Positions 8,426 through 17,502 of a stretch of DNA of 64,000 nt are shown piece by piece (position 1 is the first letter of the stretch; every line of letters starts with the position of its first letter). Location: contig NZ_JARZAI010000005.1 in assembly GCF_029893355.1 (NCBI RefSeq), positions 124,001-188,000 on the forward strand. Direction: 5' to 3'. This DNA comes from Kitasatospora sp. MAA4 (GTDB taxonomy: Bacteria; Actinomycetota; Actinomycetes; Streptomycetales; Streptomycetaceae). A program made the position numbers and the translations under genes. The notes under the pieces are model-generated. The model ran no database searches and was not told where the DNA came from. It was given only the letters and a program-made list of their open reading frames with translations.

Positions 8426-8451
8426 CGGATCCGTGAGAACTCACGGATCCG
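8426..8451. promoter_or_regulatory. 26-bp near-perfect palindrome with TCACGGA half-sites
   Basis: Twelve-base arms (CGGATCCGTGAG and its complement) flank a two-base centre. A second palindrome, CACGGATCCGTG (8442-8453), overlaps it, and the heptamer TCACGGA recurs at 8381-8387, 8441-8447 and 8454-8460. There is no T-tract, and the cluster lies 64-134 bp before the next start codon, so an operator is more likely than a terminator for the upstream gene, though it could do both. The likely binder is one of the two adjacent HTH proteins. Confidence 0.55.
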
Positions 8452-8514
8452 TGTCACGGAGCGTCCACCAGATGACTACGCTCGGGATCCAACGAGGTGT
8501 GAGGAGGTGGGCTC

Positions 8515-9906
8515 GTGCCGGGCCAGCATCGTCCGTCCTGCGCGAAGCAGTGGCGAGAGCACAGCAAGTCGGAACAGTGGACCCTTGAGCGGACGGCTGA
8601 GACGATCTGCCGCTGCTGCGGCGTCGGCCGGCTGCGGGCGCACCGCCTCGCTCGGGGCTGGACCCTCCAGGAGGCAGCCAGCGAGTTCCGCGCGATGTGT
8701 TTGGCAGGGGAACTCATTGCCCCGCGGCTGGATGAGGATCAGTTAGGGCTGTGGGAGACCCGTCCAGAACGTCGGCCTCGGGCCGCGACGGTGGATCTCT
8801 TGTGCCGGCTCTACCGGACCGATGCCCAGGGGCTCGGCCTGGCCGGGGACTACCGGGAGGTGCCGGCCTCGGCAACGCTGGCGCTGAACCAAGGAGGGCC
8901 ACCGAGTTCGAGCCCCAGAGAGGTGGCCTCCGCCCACGCCGCCTCGCTGGACCAGTGGGTCGACTCCGCCAGGCAATCCGTGGACCGCACACTCGCTTCC
9001 GCAAGCGTGACCGCCAACCAGCTCGATCATCTCGACGAGCGGGCGCTGTGGCTCCGTCAGCAGTACGTCTTCACTGCGCCGACTCTGATGCTGACACTGC
9101 TGCTCGCGGACCTGGAGGAGGTCCGGGTGCTCTCCTCCGATCGGCAGCCGGCTGCTGTGCAGGTAAGACTGTCGGAGATGACCGCTCTGCTTGCTACGCT
9201 CGTGGCCGACGCGCTCATGAAGTTGGGGAGCCTTCGGCAGTCACGCGCCTGGTTCGCGACGGCACGCACGGCGGCGGACGACAGCGGAAACGTGGATCTA
9301 CGGGCCCGGGTGCGAGCACAAGCAGCGATGCTGCCGTACTACTACGGGCCGTTGGAGTCCGCAGTCACGCTCGCACGCGAAGCCCGCCTGATGTCGCGCA
9401 CCCGGCCGTCCGCAACCGGCGCCTTCGCGGCGGCTGCCGAAGCCCGTGCGCTCGCGCGGCAGGGGGATGCGCAGGAAGCGGACAAGGCCGTTCGGTACGC
9501 CCGTGCGACATTCGAGCAGTGCGACCACGGACTGGCCGACGACGCGTTCGCCTTTCCGTACCGGCGGTTGTTGCTCTACCTCAGCGGCGCGTACACCTTC
9601 CTGGGGCAAGTCCAGCAGGCCAGAAGCGTCCAGCAGGAGGCCCTACAGCTGTACCCGGACCAGGGCGGCATCGACCCGGCGCTGCTGCGACTGGAAGAGG
9701 CAATCTGCCTGGCGCGAACTCACAGCCTGACTGAGGCTTGCCAGCTCGCGGGCACCATCTATCTGCAGGTTCCGCCAGACCATCGAACACCGATCCTCGG
9801 AGCCCGTGCCCAGCACGTCATCGACGTGCTCCCACCTGCGATGCGAGCCGCTCGGGCGGCGCGGGAACTGGGCGAGGTCCTGGCGCTGCCGGCAGGGGCG
9901 ACGTGA
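8515..9906 (+). CDS. HTH-domain regulator with C-terminal helical repeats, TTA codon
   Basis: 463 residues from GTG 8515 with AGGAGG six bases upstream. The N-terminus is Cys-rich (C9, C32, C34, C35), then RLRAHRLARGWTLQEAASEFR forms the HTH. The remaining 350 residues are helical and Ala/Leu-rich, like the TPR-type sensor halves of streptomycete HTH regulators. Leu77 is encoded by TTA (8743-8745), the codon read only by bldA tRNA in streptomycetes, so translation should be favoured late in growth. A palindromic operator lies in the 251-bp gap before it. Targets unknown; self-control and control of neighbouring genes are plausible. Confidence 0.78.
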   Translation: MPGQHRPSCAKQWREHSKSEQWTLERTAETICRCCGVGRLRAHRLARGWTLQEAASEFRAMCLAGELIAPRLDEDQLGLWETRPERRPRAATVDLLCRLYRTDAQGLGLAGDYREVPASATLALNQGGPPSSSPREVASAHAASLDQWVDSARQSVDRTLASASVTANQLDHLDERALWLRQQYVFTAPTLMLTLLLADLEEVRVLSSDRQPAAVQVRLSEMTALLATLVADALMKLGSLRQSRAWFATARTAADDSGNVDLRARVRAQAAMLPYYYGPLESAVTLAREARLMSRTRPSATGAFAAAAEARALARQGDAQEADKAVRYARATFEQCDHGLADDAFAFPYRRLLLYLSGAYTFLGQVQQARSVQQEALQLYPDQGGIDPALLRLEEAICLARTHSLTEACQLAGTIYLQVPPDHRTPILGARAQHVIDVLPPAMRAARAARELGEVLALPAGAT

Positions 9907-9939
9907 CAGGCGAGCCAACGATCAGTCAGCCTTAGCCAC

Positions 9940-10848
9940 ATGACTGCACCGGCGCCGGTTCACGGCGGCTTCGCCGAGTCCGAACTGCACGAGATCCTCG
10001 AACGATCCTGCTCCTTGTCCGGCCTGGACGCGACGGACGCGACACTCCTGCGCGGCCACACCAATGCTGTGTTCCGTCTGTCCCAGCAGCCCGTCGTCGT
10101 CAAGATCGCCAGGCGCGGGTCACGCCTGGCCGATGTCCAGCGGACCGTGGAGTTCGTCCGCTGGTTGATGGACCGAGGCTTCCCCACCGTCCCGTTGCAC
10201 AAAGCCGCCGAGCAACCACTCAATGTCGACGGCCACCCGGTGACCTTCTGGGACTACCTTCCCCAGCCCGACAACCCTGTCTCCGCAGCACAGATCGCCG
10301 GGCCTCTGCACGCCCTGCACAGCCTGCCCACCCCGCCGTTCGCTCTGCGGCCGATGAATACCGTCGCAGCCATCCGGTCGTCCCTCTCGGTGACCACCTG
10401 GCTGCCGACTCAATCGCTGACCTTCCTCTCCCGGCGAGTGGACCAGCTGGAGAACGAACTCGCCGATGTCACTTACGCCTTGCCTCCAGCCGTCCTTCAG
10501 GGAGACCCGCAGCACCGCAACGCTCTCCACCATGACCACAGTCGAGCGGTGTTGTGCGACTGGGACACGGTCACTTTCGGTCAGCCCGAGTGGGATCTGA
10601 CGACCGTAGAGATCCACTGCCGCCGATTCGGCTACGGGCCAGCGCACTACCGGGCCTTCTCGGACGCCTACGGATTCGACGTGACGGCATGGCCCGGCTA
10701 TCCCACCCTCCGCGACCTCCGTGAGCTCAGGATGATCACGACTAACGCGAAGAAGGCGCCCCTCACGCCGGCGACCATGCCTGAACTGCTGCACCGCATA
10801 GACGGCTTTCAGCAGCTGGACCAGAATCTCCTGTGGCACATCCTATGA
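9940..10848 (+). CDS. Aminoglycoside phosphotransferase (APH)-fold kinase
   Basis: 302 residues of the APH/choline kinase fold. VVVKIARRG carries the ATP-binding Lys near residue 51, LQGDPQHRNALHH is the catalytic loop (usual HGDxxxxN, here QGD), and LCDWDTVTFG the metal-binding Asp motif. Such proteins phosphorylate small hydroxylated molecules, not only aminoglycosides. The start ATG lacks a good ribosome site and follows the HTH gene by 33 bp, so it is probably read through from it. Substrate unknown; a nucleoside or sugar made by the neighbouring operon is possible (inference). Confidence 0.8.
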   Translation: MTAPAPVHGGFAESELHEILERSCSLSGLDATDATLLRGHTNAVFRLSQQPVVVKIARRGSRLADVQRTVEFVRWLMDRGFPTVPLHKAAEQPLNVDGHPVTFWDYLPQPDNPVSAAQIAGPLHALHSLPTPPFALRPMNTVAAIRSSLSVTTWLPTQSLTFLSRRVDQLENELADVTYALPPAVLQGDPQHRNALHHDHSRAVLCDWDTVTFGQPEWDLTTVEIHCRRFGYGPAHYRAFSDAYGFDVTAWPGYPTLRDLRELRMITTNAKKAPLTPATMPELLHRIDGFQQLDQNLLWHIL

Positions 10849-11095
10849 GCGCGGACCTGGGCGCACAGCAAATCTCTGTGGCCGCCCTAGCCGACTCGGC
10901 CCCGCTTGCCAGTGGGGCCCGCCAAGGTTTCACTGGACGATGCCGTTTCGGGATCGAAGCTAGTGAAGTACGCGTTGTTACGAGCATTCAAGTTCAACCT
11001 CGGATGCAGGCAGATGCCGATCGTCGACCTAACCAGAATGCCAGGCCGGACACTGCTGTCGTGAATCTTAGCAATCAATCTATATTGGGACGAGC
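10849..11095. other. AT-richer intergenic stretch before the nuclease gene
   Basis: 247 bp with clearly more A/T than the genes to the left, ending in GCAATCAATCTATATTGGG directly before the nuclease start. A frame from ATG 10845 to TGA 11097-11099 overlaps both flanking genes by ATGA-type junctions, but its residue content is unlike a protein and it has no ribosome site. I see no clear promoter pair. It may hold the junction where the nuclease gene was acquired. Confidence 0.4.
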
Positions 11096-12061
11096 ATGAG
11101 GTTTCGCGAGATCGATTTCCAGAACTTCCTCCTCTCACTGCTTCAGCGACTTGAGATCGGCGAGGTTGCCTCAGAGGTGAGGATCGCCAAATCGGCAATA
11201 CTGGACCTCACCCTGCGGACGGAAAATCGTCTATACATCATCGAATGCAAGAGCGACGCTCCACAAACACAAGTACGGCTAGATAGTGTCGCGGCACAGC
11301 TTCTTAGATATCGCGACCTGAGCGCTAAGGCATCTCCCGCCCATACACCGGAACTTGTGCTTGCAACGCCAGGTGCTCTATCCAAGAGGAACACGGAGTT
11401 CCTTCAGGAGAACGGTATCAGCGTATGGGATGCGGCGTGGATCGCCGACAAGGCCGCCAGTGCAGGAATGTCAGCTGAGGCCCGGGAGTATATCGAACCG
11501 CCCGGCCGTGACCCTAGGCCTCTGGAGGTCCGAAGCAAGTCCACGCGGCTCGCGCAGCGCTTGAAGGACATTCAGCCAGGGAAAGCAGAGTGGTCCCATT
11601 ATCAGAAGCTCTGCCAGGAAATTTTCGAATATCTTTTCTGCCCAGATCTAAATAGGCCGCTCGGCGAAAGCAAAAACGTCACCGGAGTCAATCGACGGGA
11701 CTTCGTGATGCCAAACTATTCGCAGAGAAATTTTTGGTCTTTTATGCGCTCAGAATACAGTGCAGACTATGTCGTTGTCGATCCGAAGAACTATTCAGGA
11801 AAGGTTGGCAAGGAGCGAGTCCTGCAAGTTGCAAACTATCTTCAGCGTCACGGCCTTGGGCTCTTCGGAATAATCGTCTGTCGTTCCGGAATCAATCAAG
11901 CAGCCAAGCTCACCATACGAGAGCAGTGGATTCTACACGACAAGATGATCATCTGGCTGACAGATGATGACGTGCTGCAGATGCTGACGGACGCCGAATT
12001 TGGCGGCGATGCGACAGTGATGATTCGCCAGAAGATCGAGGACTTTCGACTGGGAATCTAG
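11096..12061 (+). CDS. Protein with two PD-(D/E)XK nuclease-like domains
   Basis: 321 residues. The first half has AILDLTL (Asp37) followed by LYIIECKSD (Glu50, Lys52), a textbook PD-(D/E)XK core. The second half has EIFEYLF (Glu175), RRDFVM (Asp202) and VVVDPKNYSGK (Asp229, Lys231), a second core with a preceding catalytic-helix Glu. Two restriction-endonuclease-like folds in one chain suggest a DNA-cutting defence protein. Codons such as ATA, AGA and CTA and the lower GC set it apart from all neighbours and point to recent transfer. No methyltransferase or specificity subunit is adjacent, so it would need self-control or an activating signal. Confidence 0.75.
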   Translation: MRFREIDFQNFLLSLLQRLEIGEVASEVRIAKSAILDLTLRTENRLYIIECKSDAPQTQVRLDSVAAQLLRYRDLSAKASPAHTPELVLATPGALSKRNTEFLQENGISVWDAAWIADKAASAGMSAEAREYIEPPGRDPRPLEVRSKSTRLAQRLKDIQPGKAEWSHYQKLCQEIFEYLFCPDLNRPLGESKNVTGVNRRDFVMPNYSQRNFWSFMRSEYSADYVVVDPKNYSGKVGKERVLQVANYLQRHGLGLFGIIVCRSGINQAAKLTIREQWILHDKMIIWLTDDDVLQMLTDAEFGGDATVMIRQKIEDFRLGI

Positions 12062-12153
12062 AGCACCGTCCGCCACGTATCGGGGCCCTGCAGGTTGTCA
12101 AGACGCACCGCTGAAGCGACACTCAGCACCCGCTCAGGGCTGAGCAGAGACGA

Positions 12154-12186
12154 CGGCCCCGGCGGGAGGGGAACCCGCCGGGGCCG
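12154..12186. terminator. Bidirectional hairpin terminator
   Basis: Thirteen-base perfect arms (12154-12166 and 12174-12186, CGGCCCCGGCGGG) with a 7-base loop, lying between the convergent ends of the nuclease gene (+) and the MBL hydrolase gene (-). No T-tract, as is usual in streptomycetes. Confidence 0.8.
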
Positions 12187-12200
12187 GAATACCGCGCGGA

Positions 12201-12845
12201 TCAGTGGCCGCGGGCGATCCACTCGTCCAGCTGGGGTGCCTCGTCCGCGATCGTCGTGGTCGGGCCGTGGCCGGTGTAGACCACTGTCTCGGGCGGGAGG
12301 ACCAGCAGGCGCTCCTCGATGGAGCGGATGATGGTCGGGAAGTCGGAGAACGACCGACCGGTCGCGCCGGGGCCGCCCTGGAAGAGGGTGTCGCCGGTGA
12401 AGACCGCGTCCAGCGCCGGCACGTAGAGGCTCACGCTGCCGGGGCTGTGGCCCGGGGTGTGGCGGACGTGCAGGTAGATGCCGCCGACGGTGATCCGCTG
12501 GCCGTCGCGCAGCTCCTCGTCGGGGCTGTCGCCGGGGTGCGCCTGCTTCCAGAGCGGCAGGTCGTCGGCGTGCAGCAGGATCGGCGCGCCGGTCAGCGCG
12601 GCCAGCGCGGGGGCGCCGTTGACGTGGTCGTTGTGGGCGTGGGTGCAGATGATCGCCATCACCCGGCGGTCGCCGACCTGGGCCGCGATCGCCTCGGCGT
12701 CGTGCGCGGGGTCGATGACCACGGCCTCGCGGTCGTTGGCGATGATCCAGACGTTGTTCTCCACCTCCCAACTGCCGCCGTCCAGCTCGAAGGTGCCGGA
12801 GGTGGTGAGGTGCTCGATCTCGGGTTCGACAGGCATCTGGTGCAT
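12201..12845 (-). CDS. MBL-fold hydrolase paired with mycothiol formaldehyde dehydrogenase
   Basis: 214 residues of the glyoxalase II-like metallo-beta-lactamase fold: THAHNDHVNG (HxHxDH), RHTPGHSPGS, FTGDTLF and YTGHGPTTT supply the two-metal site. The start overlaps the dehydrogenase stop (TGATG), so the genes are coupled; an in-frame ATG at 12836 is an alternative start. In actinobacteria this pairing is recurrent, and the hydrolase is thought to act on the thioester S-formylmycothiol (or a related mycothiol thioester) made by the dehydrogenase, giving formate and mycothiol. Confidence 0.85.
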   Translation of the reverse strand: MHQMPVEPEIEHLTTSGTFELDGGSWEVENNVWIIANDREAVVIDPAHDAEAIAAQVGDRRVMAIICTHAHNDHVNGAPALAALTGAPILLHADDLPLWKQAHPGDSPDEELRDGQRITVGGIYLHVRHTPGHSPGSVSLYVPALDAVFTGDTLFQGGPGATGRSFSDFPTIIRSIEERLLVLPPETVVYTGHGPTTTIADEAPQLDEWIARGH

Positions 12846-13930
12846 CAGAACACCACCACGGAACGCAGCACGTCGCCGCCGTGCATCCGGGCGAAGGCTT
12901 CCTCGACCTGGTCCAGCGCGATGGTCTCGCTGACGAAGGCGTCGAGGTCGAGCCGGTCCTGGAGGTAGAGGTCGATCAGCATCGGGAAGTCGCGCGAGGG
13001 CAGGCAGTCGCCGTACCAGGAGGACTTCAGCGCACCGCCCCGCCCGAAGACGTCCAGCAAGGGGAGCTCCAGTTTCATCTCGGGCGTCGGAACGCCCACC
13101 AGCACCACGGTGCCGGCCAGGTCGCGGGCGTAGAACGCCTGCTGGTACGTCTCGGGGCGGCCGACCGCCTCGATCACCACGTCGGCGCCGTTGCCACCGG
13201 TCAGCGCGCGGATCGCCTCGACGGCGTCCTCGGCCTTCGAGTTGACGGTGTGGGTGGCGCCGAGGCGCAGCGCGGTGGCGAGCTTGCGGTCGTCGATGTC
13301 CACCGCGATGATCTTCGCCGCGCCGGCGAGGCGCGCGCCCATCACGGCGGCGTTGCCGACCCCGCCGCAGCCGATCACCGCGACGCTGTCGCCGCGGCCC
13401 ACGTTGCCGGTGTTGACGGCGGCGCCGAGGCCCGCCATCACTCCGCAGCCCAGCAGGCCCGCGGCGGCCGGCGAGGCGGCCGGGTCGACCTTGGTGCACT
13501 GGCCGGCGGCGACCAGGGTCTTCTCGGCGAACGCGCCGATCCCCAGCGCCGGGGAGAGCGGGGTGCCGTCCAGCAGGGTCATCGGCTGCTTGGCGTTGTG
13601 CGTGGCGAAGCAGTACTGCGGCCGACCGCGCCGACAGGAGCGGCACTGCCCGCAGACCGCACGCCAGTTGAGGATCACGAAGTCACCGGGGGCGACCTCG
13701 GTCACGCCGTCGCCGACGCTCTCCACCACGCCGGCGGCCTCGTGCCCGAGCAGGAACGGGAAGTCGTCGTTGATCCCGCCCTCCCGGTAGTGCAGGTCGG
13801 TGTGGCAGACCCCGCACGCCTGGACCTTGACCACCGCCTCCCCCGGTCCGGGATCGGGTACGACGATGGTCTCGACCTGCACCGGTTCGCCCTTGCCCCG
13901 GGCGATGACGCCCTTGACCTGCTGTGACAT
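12845..13930 (-). CDS. mscR: S-(hydroxymethyl)mycothiol dehydrogenase
   Basis: 361 residues, a zinc-dependent medium-chain dehydrogenase. [13 protein letters not shown] and GHEAAG carry catalytic zinc ligands, [15 protein letters not shown] the structural zinc lobe, and [12 protein letters not shown] the NAD Rossmann motif. This is the close pattern of mycothiol-dependent formaldehyde dehydrogenase / S-nitrosomycothiol reductase. It oxidises the adduct of formaldehyde and mycothiol in the cytosol. The next gene, overlapping by TGATG, is the MBL hydrolase that completes the pathway. Start ATG 13930. Confidence 0.92.
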   Translation of the reverse strand: MSQQVKGVIARGKGEPVQVETIVVPDPGPGEAVVKVQACGVCHTDLHYREGGINDDFPFLLGHEAAGVVESVGDGVTEVAPGDFVILNWRAVCGQCRSCRRGRPQYCFATHNAKQPMTLLDGTPLSPALGIGAFAEKTLVAAGQCTKVDPAASPAAAGLLGCGVMAGLGAAVNTGNVGRGDSVAVIGCGGVGNAAVMGARLAGAAKIIAVDIDDRKLATALRLGATHTVNSKAEDAVEAIRALTGGNGADVVIEAVGRPETYQQAFYARDLAGTVVLVGVPTPEMKLELPLLDVFGRGGALKSSWYGDCLPSRDFPMLIDLYLQDRLDLDAFVSETIALDQVEEAFARMHGGDVLRSVVVF

Positions 13931-13967
13931 ACGGCCCTGACCTTTCCTTGCAGAACGGCGGAGCCGA

Positions 13968-14007
13968 ACGGCCCCTCGGGACGATTGTCTCCCGAGGGGC
14001 CGTTCAA
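13968..14007. terminator. Hairpin terminator after the phosphatase gene
   Basis: Perfect 16-base arms (13968-13983 and 13992-14007, GAACGGCCCCTCGGGA) and an 8-base loop, 18 bp past the stop of the minus-strand phosphatase gene and before the mscR start. It separates the two leftward units. Confidence 0.85.
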
Positions 14008-14024
14008 TAAAGCCAGCTGCGCTG

Positions 14025-15692
14025 TTACCAGCCCCAGCCGCCGCCCTGGCCGTCGTCGTCGGTGCTGCTGTCCCAGCCCTCGCCGACCTTGCGCACGATG
14101 GTGTAGTGGTCGATCTGCTGGCCGGTCTCGGTCAGCGCGGTGACCTTCATCGTGGACTTCTGGCCCAGGTGCGCCGGGGTCACGTCGACCTTGATGAAGG
14201 AGTAGCCGAGGTAGCGGACCCGGGACCACTCGACGGTCTCGGTGACCTTCGTCTGGCCCTTGGCGTTGTAGAAGGTGGCGACCTCGTCGACCCGGTTCTC
14301 GTGGCCCTCGTAGGTCTGCGGCGCGCCGAAGGAGTACAGGCTGCGGCCGGCGGCGCCCGCGGTCACGTAGACCACGCCGTCCTTCTCGGGGTCCAGGGTG
14401 GCGCCGCTGGGGATCGCCTTGGAGACCTTGTTGCCGAGGATCGCGTCGGTGCGCTCGTAGACGTGGTTGTGGCCGTTGACCACCAGGTCGACGCGGTACT
14501 TCTCGAACAGCGGCACCCAGGCCTCGCGGACCCCGCCCTCGGAGGCGTGCGAGGTGGTGGTGGAGAAGGCGCAGTGGTGGAAGAACACCACGACGAAGTC
14601 GATGGTCTCGTCGTTGCGGAAGTCCTTGAGCGTACGGTCCAGCCACTTGGTCTGGCGGCCCGCGGTGATGCCCAGGTTGGCCGGGATCTCGTAGCTGACG
14701 TCGTTGGCGTCCAGCGAGATGACACCGACGTTGCTGTAGCGGAACGAGTAGACGCCGGGGGCGGTGCGCGGGTCCGGGCCGTTGTCCGGCAGGAACCAGC
14801 GGGCGTCCTCGCCGCCGTAGCCGTTGTGCGAGTACCAGGCCTCCATGTCGTGGTTGCCGTAGGCGACCATCCACGGGATCTTCGCGGCGACGGCCTCGGT
14901 CTGCACCAGGAAGGCGTCCCAGGTGGTGGCCTTGAAGTCGGCCTTGTCGGCGTCCAGGCCCTGGCCGTCCGGGTCGGCGTAGCAGATGTCGCCGGCGTGC
15001 AGGTGGAAGGACGGCTTCTGGGCCAGGATCACGTTGTCGTTGTTGACCGCGTGCGCGCTGACACCCTGGTCGCCGAAGGCGGTGAAGGTGAACGGCTCGT
15101 ACACCTTGCCCCAGCGGTGGTCGCGCGAGGCGGCGGTGCGGAAGGTGCCGAGCGCCGAGATCGCCTGCTGGGTGGCCGGGTCGAAGCCCTGGTGGCCGAC
15201 GCCGTAGTAGTACGTGGTGTCGGGGGTGAGGTCCTCAAGCGCCACGTGCAGGTAGTACTGGTCGACCGGGGTCTGACCCGGGACCAGGGCCGGCGTGTGC
15301 AGCGAGCGCAGCTCCGCCTCGACCTTGTGGCTGAGGTCCCACGGGGTCTTGCCGAAGCGCAGGAACGGCTTCTTCACCGGGACCGGGACCTGCCAGGAGA
15401 CCCGGAACTGGGTGTCCGGCTCGGCACCGAACTGCAGGTGGCGGCCGACCGGGATGACCTTCGAGCCGTCGACCGCCGAGGCCGCGTCGGAGATCAGGGT
15501 CGGCGAGGCGGTGGCGGCGAACGCGCTGCCGCTGCTCAGCACACCGCCGACGGCCAGCGCGCCCACGCTGATCGCGCTGGAGCGCAGGACCCTGCGCCGG
15601 GAGAGCCGGTTGCGCAGGTACTCGTGCTGCTCGGCCATGCTCATGCGGTCGGCGAGCCCCTCGAAGGAGGCGTACGGGCGGGGGATATCCAT
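14025..15692 (-). CDS. Tat-exported purple acid phosphatase
   Basis: 555 residues. The Tat signal is SRRRVLRSS around residues 31-39 followed by a hydrophobic stretch ending GSAFAAT near residue 60. A fibronectin-like N-terminal domain (to about 190) precedes the metallophosphatase domain with [23 protein letters not shown] and NGHNHVYER, the dinuclear-metal ligands of the purple acid phosphatase family. It would release phosphate from organic esters outside the cell. The C-terminus GQGGGWGW is a Gly/Trp tail. Flanked by a strong terminator, so probably a single-gene unit. Confidence 0.9.
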   Translation of the reverse strand: MDIPRPYASFEGLADRMSMAEQHEYLRNRLSRRRVLRSSAISVGALAVGGVLSSGSAFAATASPTLISDAASAVDGSKVIPVGRHLQFGAEPDTQFRVSWQVPVPVKKPFLRFGKTPWDLSHKVEAELRSLHTPALVPGQTPVDQYYLHVALEDLTPDTTYYYGVGHQGFDPATQQAISALGTFRTAASRDHRWGKVYEPFTFTAFGDQGVSAHAVNNDNVILAQKPSFHLHAGDICYADPDGQGLDADKADFKATTWDAFLVQTEAVAAKIPWMVAYGNHDMEAWYSHNGYGGEDARWFLPDNGPDPRTAPGVYSFRYSNVGVISLDANDVSYEIPANLGITAGRQTKWLDRTLKDFRNDETIDFVVVFFHHCAFSTTTSHASEGGVREAWVPLFEKYRVDLVVNGHNHVYERTDAILGNKVSKAIPSGATLDPEKDGVVYVTAGAAGRSLYSFGAPQTYEGHENRVDEVATFYNAKGQTKVTETVEWSRVRYLGYSFIKVDVTPAHLGQKSTMKVTALTETGQQIDHYTIVRKVGEGWDSSTDDDGQGGGWGW

Positions 15693-15774
15693 GCGGGGGA
15701 CTATCGCAGCGACGGATGGCCATCGCCCGCAGATTCGGTGAACGCGCGTAGAAGGGCCGGTTTCCGCTGCCCCG

Positions 15775-16191
15775 TCAGCTTCCGCTGTCCAGGCTCTCCC
15801 TCACACGCCGTGAGACGGCGAACTCCTGCAGGTCCAGCGTGCCAGGCGGCTCGGCGACCCCGGGCCCGCCGGCCCGCACCCAGTCGACTATCTCCTCGAC
15901 CATGTCCTCCTGGACGACCCAGCCCAGCCAGACCGGACGCCCGCCGGCCCTGCGGCCCTCGCTGGACGGGTTGACCACCACCACGTTGGAGTGCGCGCAG
16001 ACGTCCAGGCAGGGCACCGCCCGTACCCGGCCGGCATCCCCGACGCCCTCCTTGAGCCGGCTGAACTGGCCGAGGTGGTCCACGCCCGGGTGCTTGGCCT
16101 CGGTGCCGCAGCAGCAGCCGCGGCAGACCGTGACGGTGCAGGGCGAGGCGGGAGCCCCGGCGGACGCCTCGCGGCGGGTACGACGACTCAT
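15775..16191 (-). CDS. (2Fe-2S) thioredoxin-like ferredoxin
   Basis: 138 residues. CRGCCCGTEAKHPGVDH near residue 23 and PCLDVCAHSNVVVV near 60 give the C-x(n)-C...C-x3-C arrangement of thioredoxin-fold (2Fe-2S) ferredoxins, found as short stand-alone proteins in streptomycetes. VWLGWVVQEDMVEEIVDWV closes the fold. It is divergent from the multicopper oxidase gene, with a 102-bp shared upstream region (16192-16293) in which I see no clear operator. Redox partner unknown. Confidence 0.8.
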   Translation of the reverse strand: MSRRTRREASAGAPASPCTVTVCRGCCCGTEAKHPGVDHLGQFSRLKEGVGDAGRVRAVPCLDVCAHSNVVVVNPSSEGRRAGGRPVWLGWVVQEDMVEEIVDWVRAGGPGVAEPPGTLDLQEFAVSRRVRESLDSGS

Positions 16192-16293
16192 CAGCTTCCT
16201 CAGGTGGACGGGCCCGTGGGATCTGGAACTTGACGTGAACCAGTCAGTAGCATTTTACTCTGCCTCTCACCCCCACGCGTCGAGAGGCACCCC

Positions 16294-17433
16294 ATGCCCG
16301 ACCGCACTGACACCCGGCGCACCGCCATGCGCACCCTACTGGCCGGCAGCGCCGTGGCCGCCATGGCCGGCTCGGCCGCCCTCGGCGTCTCGGCTGCCGC
16401 GCAGGCCGACCCCGCCTCGGCCGCCGACTTCGACCCGTTCACCGCCGACGCCCTGCCGGCCGGCGGCCGGGTCCGGGAGTACTGGGTCCAGGCCGAGTCC
16501 TTCGAGCACAACGCCGTCCCCAACGGCTACGACGCCATGATGGGCACCCGCTTCACCGCCGCCCAGACCACCTTCTGGGCGATCGGGTACCGCGCCTACA
16601 CGCCGCACTTCGGCGCCCCGCTCCCCGCCGACACCAGCCCGAACGGCGTCGGCACCAACAGCGGCATACCCGGCCCAGTGCTGCGCGCCGAGGTCGGCGA
16701 CACCCTCGTGGTGCACTTCCGCAACAACGACACCCACTACCAGTGGCCGCACAGCATGCACCCGCACGGCGTGCGATACGACCGCGACAACGACGGCGGC
16801 TGGCTGGCCGAGGACCCCACCCGCCCCGGCACCGCTGTCCCGTACGGCGCCACCCACACCTACACCTGGACGGCGCTGCCCAGTTCGGTCGGCACCTGGC
16901 CCTACCACGACCACTCCGTACCGCAGACGATCCCCGGCCCGCAGCCGGCGCCGGCCGCCTCGGGCGCCCCCAAGGCGATGGCCATGGGCGCCGGCGGGGG
17001 CGTGATGGAGATCGGCGCCGAGCTCGGCCTGTTCGGCATCATCGCCGTCACCGACCGCCACACCCCGGCCGTGGACCGGGAGTTCGTCCTCTTCTTCCAC
17101 GACGCCTACGCCGCCGACATCCCCTCGCTGGCCCAGGACACCGACATGTTCAACGGCGGCGCCTTCCTGGACAACACCCCGACCTTCACCGCCAGGAACG
17201 GCGACCGGGTGCGCTGGCGGATCGCCGCCCTGGGCAAGGAGTTCCACGTCTTCCACCTGCACGGCCACCGCTGGCGCCGCGGCGGCGGCTGGGTCGACTC
17301 CGAACTCCTGGGCCCCTCCACCTCGCTGACCGTGGAGTACACCGAGGACAACCCCGGCGACTGGATCTACCACTGCCACGTCACCGACCACATGATGGGC
17401 GGCATGGTCGGCCGCTACCGGGTCAGCGGCTGA
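16294..17433 (+). CDS. Exported two-domain multicopper oxidase (laccase-like)
   Basis: 379 residues. The N-terminus RRTAMRTLLAGSAVAAMAGSAALG is an export signal; the Arg pair suggests Tat export, as is common for copper oxidases. All four copper motifs are present: HSMHPHG, WPYHDHS, FHVFHLHGH and HCHVTDHMMGGM, so type 1 and type 2/3 copper sites are complete. The length fits two-domain laccases that act as trimers rather than three-domain CotA types. GAGAGG lies six bases before the ATG. Likely role: oxidation of phenols or copper/metal ions at the cell surface. Confidence 0.9.
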   Translation: MPDRTDTRRTAMRTLLAGSAVAAMAGSAALGVSAAAQADPASAADFDPFTADALPAGGRVREYWVQAESFEHNAVPNGYDAMMGTRFTAAQTTFWAIGYRAYTPHFGAPLPADTSPNGVGTNSGIPGPVLRAEVGDTLVVHFRNNDTHYQWPHSMHPHGVRYDRDNDGGWLAEDPTRPGTAVPYGATHTYTWTALPSSVGTWPYHDHSVPQTIPGPQPAPAASGAPKAMAMGAGGGVMEIGAELGLFGIIAVTDRHTPAVDREFVLFFHDAYAADIPSLAQDTDMFNGGAFLDNTPTFTARNGDRVRWRIAALGKEFHVFHLHGHRWRRGGGWVDSELLGPSTSLTVEYTEDNPGDWIYHCHVTDHMMGGMVGRYRVSG

Positions 17434-17448
17434 CCCTGGGGCCCACGC

Positions 17449-17502
17449 GCCGCACGGCGGGTCAGGCGGTGGCAGCCGCTGCCGCCCGGCCCGCCGTGCG
17501 GC
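17449..17502. terminator. Long-loop inverted repeat at convergent gene ends
   Basis: Thirteen-base arms GCCGCACGGCGGG (17449-17461) and its exact complement (17490-17502), separated by 28 bases. The right arm lies inside the last codons of the FAD dehydrogenase gene. It probably ends the multicopper oxidase transcript and may work in both directions. Confidence 0.5.

Noticed and set aside
10845..11099. 84-codon frame overlapping the APH gene and nuclease gene by ATGA junctions
   Set aside because: The junctions are attractive, but there is no ribosome site, no codon bias and no domain; kept only as an intergenic note.
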